From: JADFSZ01 sp022560555 [NCBI: PVC group bacterium]
GTDB taxonomy: Bacteria > GCA-001730085 > JADFSZ01
Assembly: GCA_022560555.1 (NCBI GenBank)
Contig: JADFSZ010000021.1
Span: 1 to 14,437 of the forward strand
Length of the DNA: 14,437 nucleotides
Reading direction: 5' to 3'
Positions within the stretch are counted from its first letter, which is position 1. Every line of letters starts with the position of its first letter. Under the pieces are notes generated by a model. It was not told the DNA's origin, made no database searches, and was given only the letters and a program-made list of their open reading frames with translations. A program made the position numbers and the translations under genes. Below are positions 12,796 through 14,437 of this stretch, piece after piece.

Positions 12796-14436
12796 TTAGT
12801 TCTCTGAAATAACTTCATCGAATATTTGAGAATCCAAAAGGGAATCTGCCTCCGACGCATTCAAAGTTTTTCCATGAATCACATCCAAACCGGAAAGAAC
12901 AGATGTGTCATTCGGGTTGATTTTTAAGGCTATTTCAAGATTTTTGACAGCGAGACTATAGTTATTCAGTTTGTAATAGGCTAGCCCCAGGTTTTTGTAC
13001 GCAACAACATTTTGGGGATCAATTTTGGTCGCTTTTCGAAATTCTGATATCGCGGAGGAATACATTTTCTTTTTTAAATATGCAACTCCGAGATTAATCC
13101 GGGCTCCGATATTCAACGGATCCAATTTTGTCGCCGCGTAAAACTCTCTCATAGCGGTATTAAAATCTTCTTTTTCGAGATATCGATTCCCGTTGTCAAT
13201 ATGTTTTGCGACTTTTAATTGATCATAGGAGTTCAGACCGGATTCGGTCGGAGAATCATCCAGATTCGTTAGTTTACGCCGATTATGAACATTTTTCACC
13301 AATCTTTCTCGCCTCATTTGGGCAATTTGAGTGGACAAATACTTTCCTTGTTGCTGATACGACTCAATCTGTTGGGCCAGTTCCTTTTTAATTTGGCTCG
13401 ATTCTTTCGATGATGCACCCATAGGCTCATGGACGGGTTCATCCAACTCGTTTTTCTTAGACACCGCATGGGCCTTGAGGTTTTTCCTATCTTTCAAGGC
13501 AATGTTTAATCTATCAATTCTGCCTTTTAAATAGCTATTTTCCTTTCGAGTCACTTCCATGAGGTTTGTGATATCTTTTAAGCGAAATTCAAACATCTGC
13601 ACTTTTTGTTCGCTCCCAACCAAATCACTTGTCACTTCTTCAATTTGTCTTCTGAGAGACGCAATCTCTTGCTCACTTTGAAGCTTTTGCTGACGATGAC
13701 GTTCTTCAATTCTATTCAACAGCTCGTTTTGTCCCGCGATCGCTTGATCTTGCCGTTCATCCAGCGCAACAATGGATTGCTCCAATTCTTTGCTTTCGCT
13801 GAGCAATACGACATATTTCCCCTCAAGCTCAACATTCGCATCTTTCAACTCAAAATAATCCTGCGTCATTTTATTAAGGTTGACGGACATTTGCGTCTTC
13901 TCGCTTAAAAGATCTTGAGATGTCTTCTTTTCCTGCTCCAACAGATTGTTAACGTCACTCACCTTTAAAAACCACATCCTCTCAAGCTCTCCCTCTGCCT
14001 CTTCCAAGCCGGCAACCACAATTTTTGTGTTTTTGAGACGAAGGTCCTGGTCCCGGACCTTCCGGGTAAGATCACGCTTCTCTTCAAACAGCATATCCAG
14101 CCGGTGATTCAATTCCTTATTTTTCGCCTTAATCTCACCGGTTTCACTGACAAGCATTTGATACAGTCGGTCAAGATTCTTAAATTTTTCGCTTTGATCT
14201 TGGACTTTACCGCTTAATTCATTGTTTGCCTTTTGAGCAGCTAAAAGATCGGTTTGAAAATTCCGCTTATCCTCCGTGATCTTCATTTTTTCTTTGTCCA
14301 TAGTTGCATACTGGTCCTTCAGGATTTTTAGATCGATTTTGGCTTTTTCAATTTGTTGGATTTTCAGAGAAAGCTTATTCACATCCCGATCCTTTTTACT
14401 AATCTCTTCACGGAGCACGGCCATCTGTTTTTCATC
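12796..14436 (-). CDS. Coiled-coil protein with C-terminal TPR repeats, 5'-truncated by window edge
   Basis: The frame is open to the right edge of the window (DEKQ precedes the first internal Met), so the N-terminus lies outside. The first 330 or so visible residues are strongly charged and rich in Lys, Glu, Leu and Gln with heptad character (for example REEISKKDRDVNKLSLKIQQ), a long coiled coil. A basic linker follows, then three consecutive TPR units (from about AKHIDNGNRYLEKEDF to LKINPND), and a short acidic tail. The final frame ends at TAA, 27 nt before hflX. I do not recognise a named family. The combination suggests a structural or scaffold protein for an envelope complex, possibly a membrane-anchored one, but the missing start hides any signal peptide or anchor. 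Confidence 0.85.
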   Translation of the reverse strand, partial: DEKQMAVLREEISKKDRDVNKLSLKIQQIEKAKIDLKILKDQYATMDKEKMKITEDKRNFQTDLLAAQKANNELSGKVQDQSEKFKNLDRLYQMLVSETGEIKAKNKELNHRLDMLFEEKRDLTRKVRDQDLRLKNTKIVVAGLEEAEGELERMWFLKVSDVNNLLEQEKKTSQDLLSEKTQMSVNLNKMTQDYFELKDANVELEGKYVVLLSESKELEQSIVALDERQDQAIAGQNELLNRIEERHRQQKLQSEQEIASLRRQIEEVTSDLVGSEQKVQMFEFRLKDITNLMEVTRKENSYLKGRIDRLNIALKDRKNLKAHAVSKKNELDEPVHEPMGASSKESSQIKKELAQQIESYQQQGKYLSTQIAQMRRERLVKNVHNRRKLTNLDDSPTESGLNSYDQLKVAKHIDNGNRYLEKEDFNTAMREFYAATKLDPLNIGARINLGVAYLKKKMYSSAISEFRKATKIDPQNVVAYKNLGLAYYKLNNYSLAVKNLEIALKINPNDTSVLSGLDVIHGKTLNASEADSLLDSQIFDEVISEN

Positions 14437-14437
14437 T

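Overview
The window carries a chromosomal surface and envelope locus of a Gram-negative-type bacterium. A probable relative of Candidatus Omnitrophota or another PVC-like lineage is my inference. It rests on the gene families, not on any marker gene: GspG-like pilins, a PEP-CTERM/exosortase apparatus, PilZ proteins and a large TPR lipoprotein. There are no rRNA or tRNA genes, insertion sequences or CRISPR arrays.

Layout. Positions 1-1023 hold two tandem paralogous type IV pilin/pseudopilin genes on the minus strand; the first is cut by the window edge. Each has its own -24/-12 (sigma-54) promoter, and a rho-independent terminator lies between them. A family 2 glycosyltransferase (1089-1943, minus) follows. 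On the plus strand, from one good sigma-70 promoter, runs a three-gene operon (2169-8652): a soluble REC-GAF-PAS histidine kinase, an NtrC-type sigma-54 activator, and a 992-residue TPR lipoprotein of the PrsT type. Convergent to it on the minus strand is a PilZ - sugar transferase - PilZ cluster (8660-10314), read from a third sigma-54 promoter. Further upstream on the minus strand is a coiled-coil/TPR protein (cut by the right edge), then hflX, then an exosortase with an intact Cys-Arg-His triad (10671-14437).

How it fits together. Kinase, sigma-54 regulator and TPR lipoprotein match the PrsK-PrsR-PrsT set known from PEP-CTERM/exosortase loci. The three sigma-54 promoters all start TTGGCAT and have the canonical GG-N10-GC spacing, so the encoded activator probably drives the pilins and the PilZ/sugar-transferase operon. 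A 23-bp element, 20/23 identical, lies upstream of two of these promoters in the same orientation and is a good candidate for the activator binding site.

The most unusual item is the sugar transferase. Its first 25 residues look like a PEP-CTERM sorting tail (PEP motif, hydrophobic helix, basic residues) placed at the N-terminus of a phosphoglycosyl transferase instead of at the C-terminus of an exported protein. With a full exosortase nearby and a PilZ gene on each side, this suggests an envelope polysaccharide or glycolipid system linked to protein sorting and to cyclic-di-GMP.
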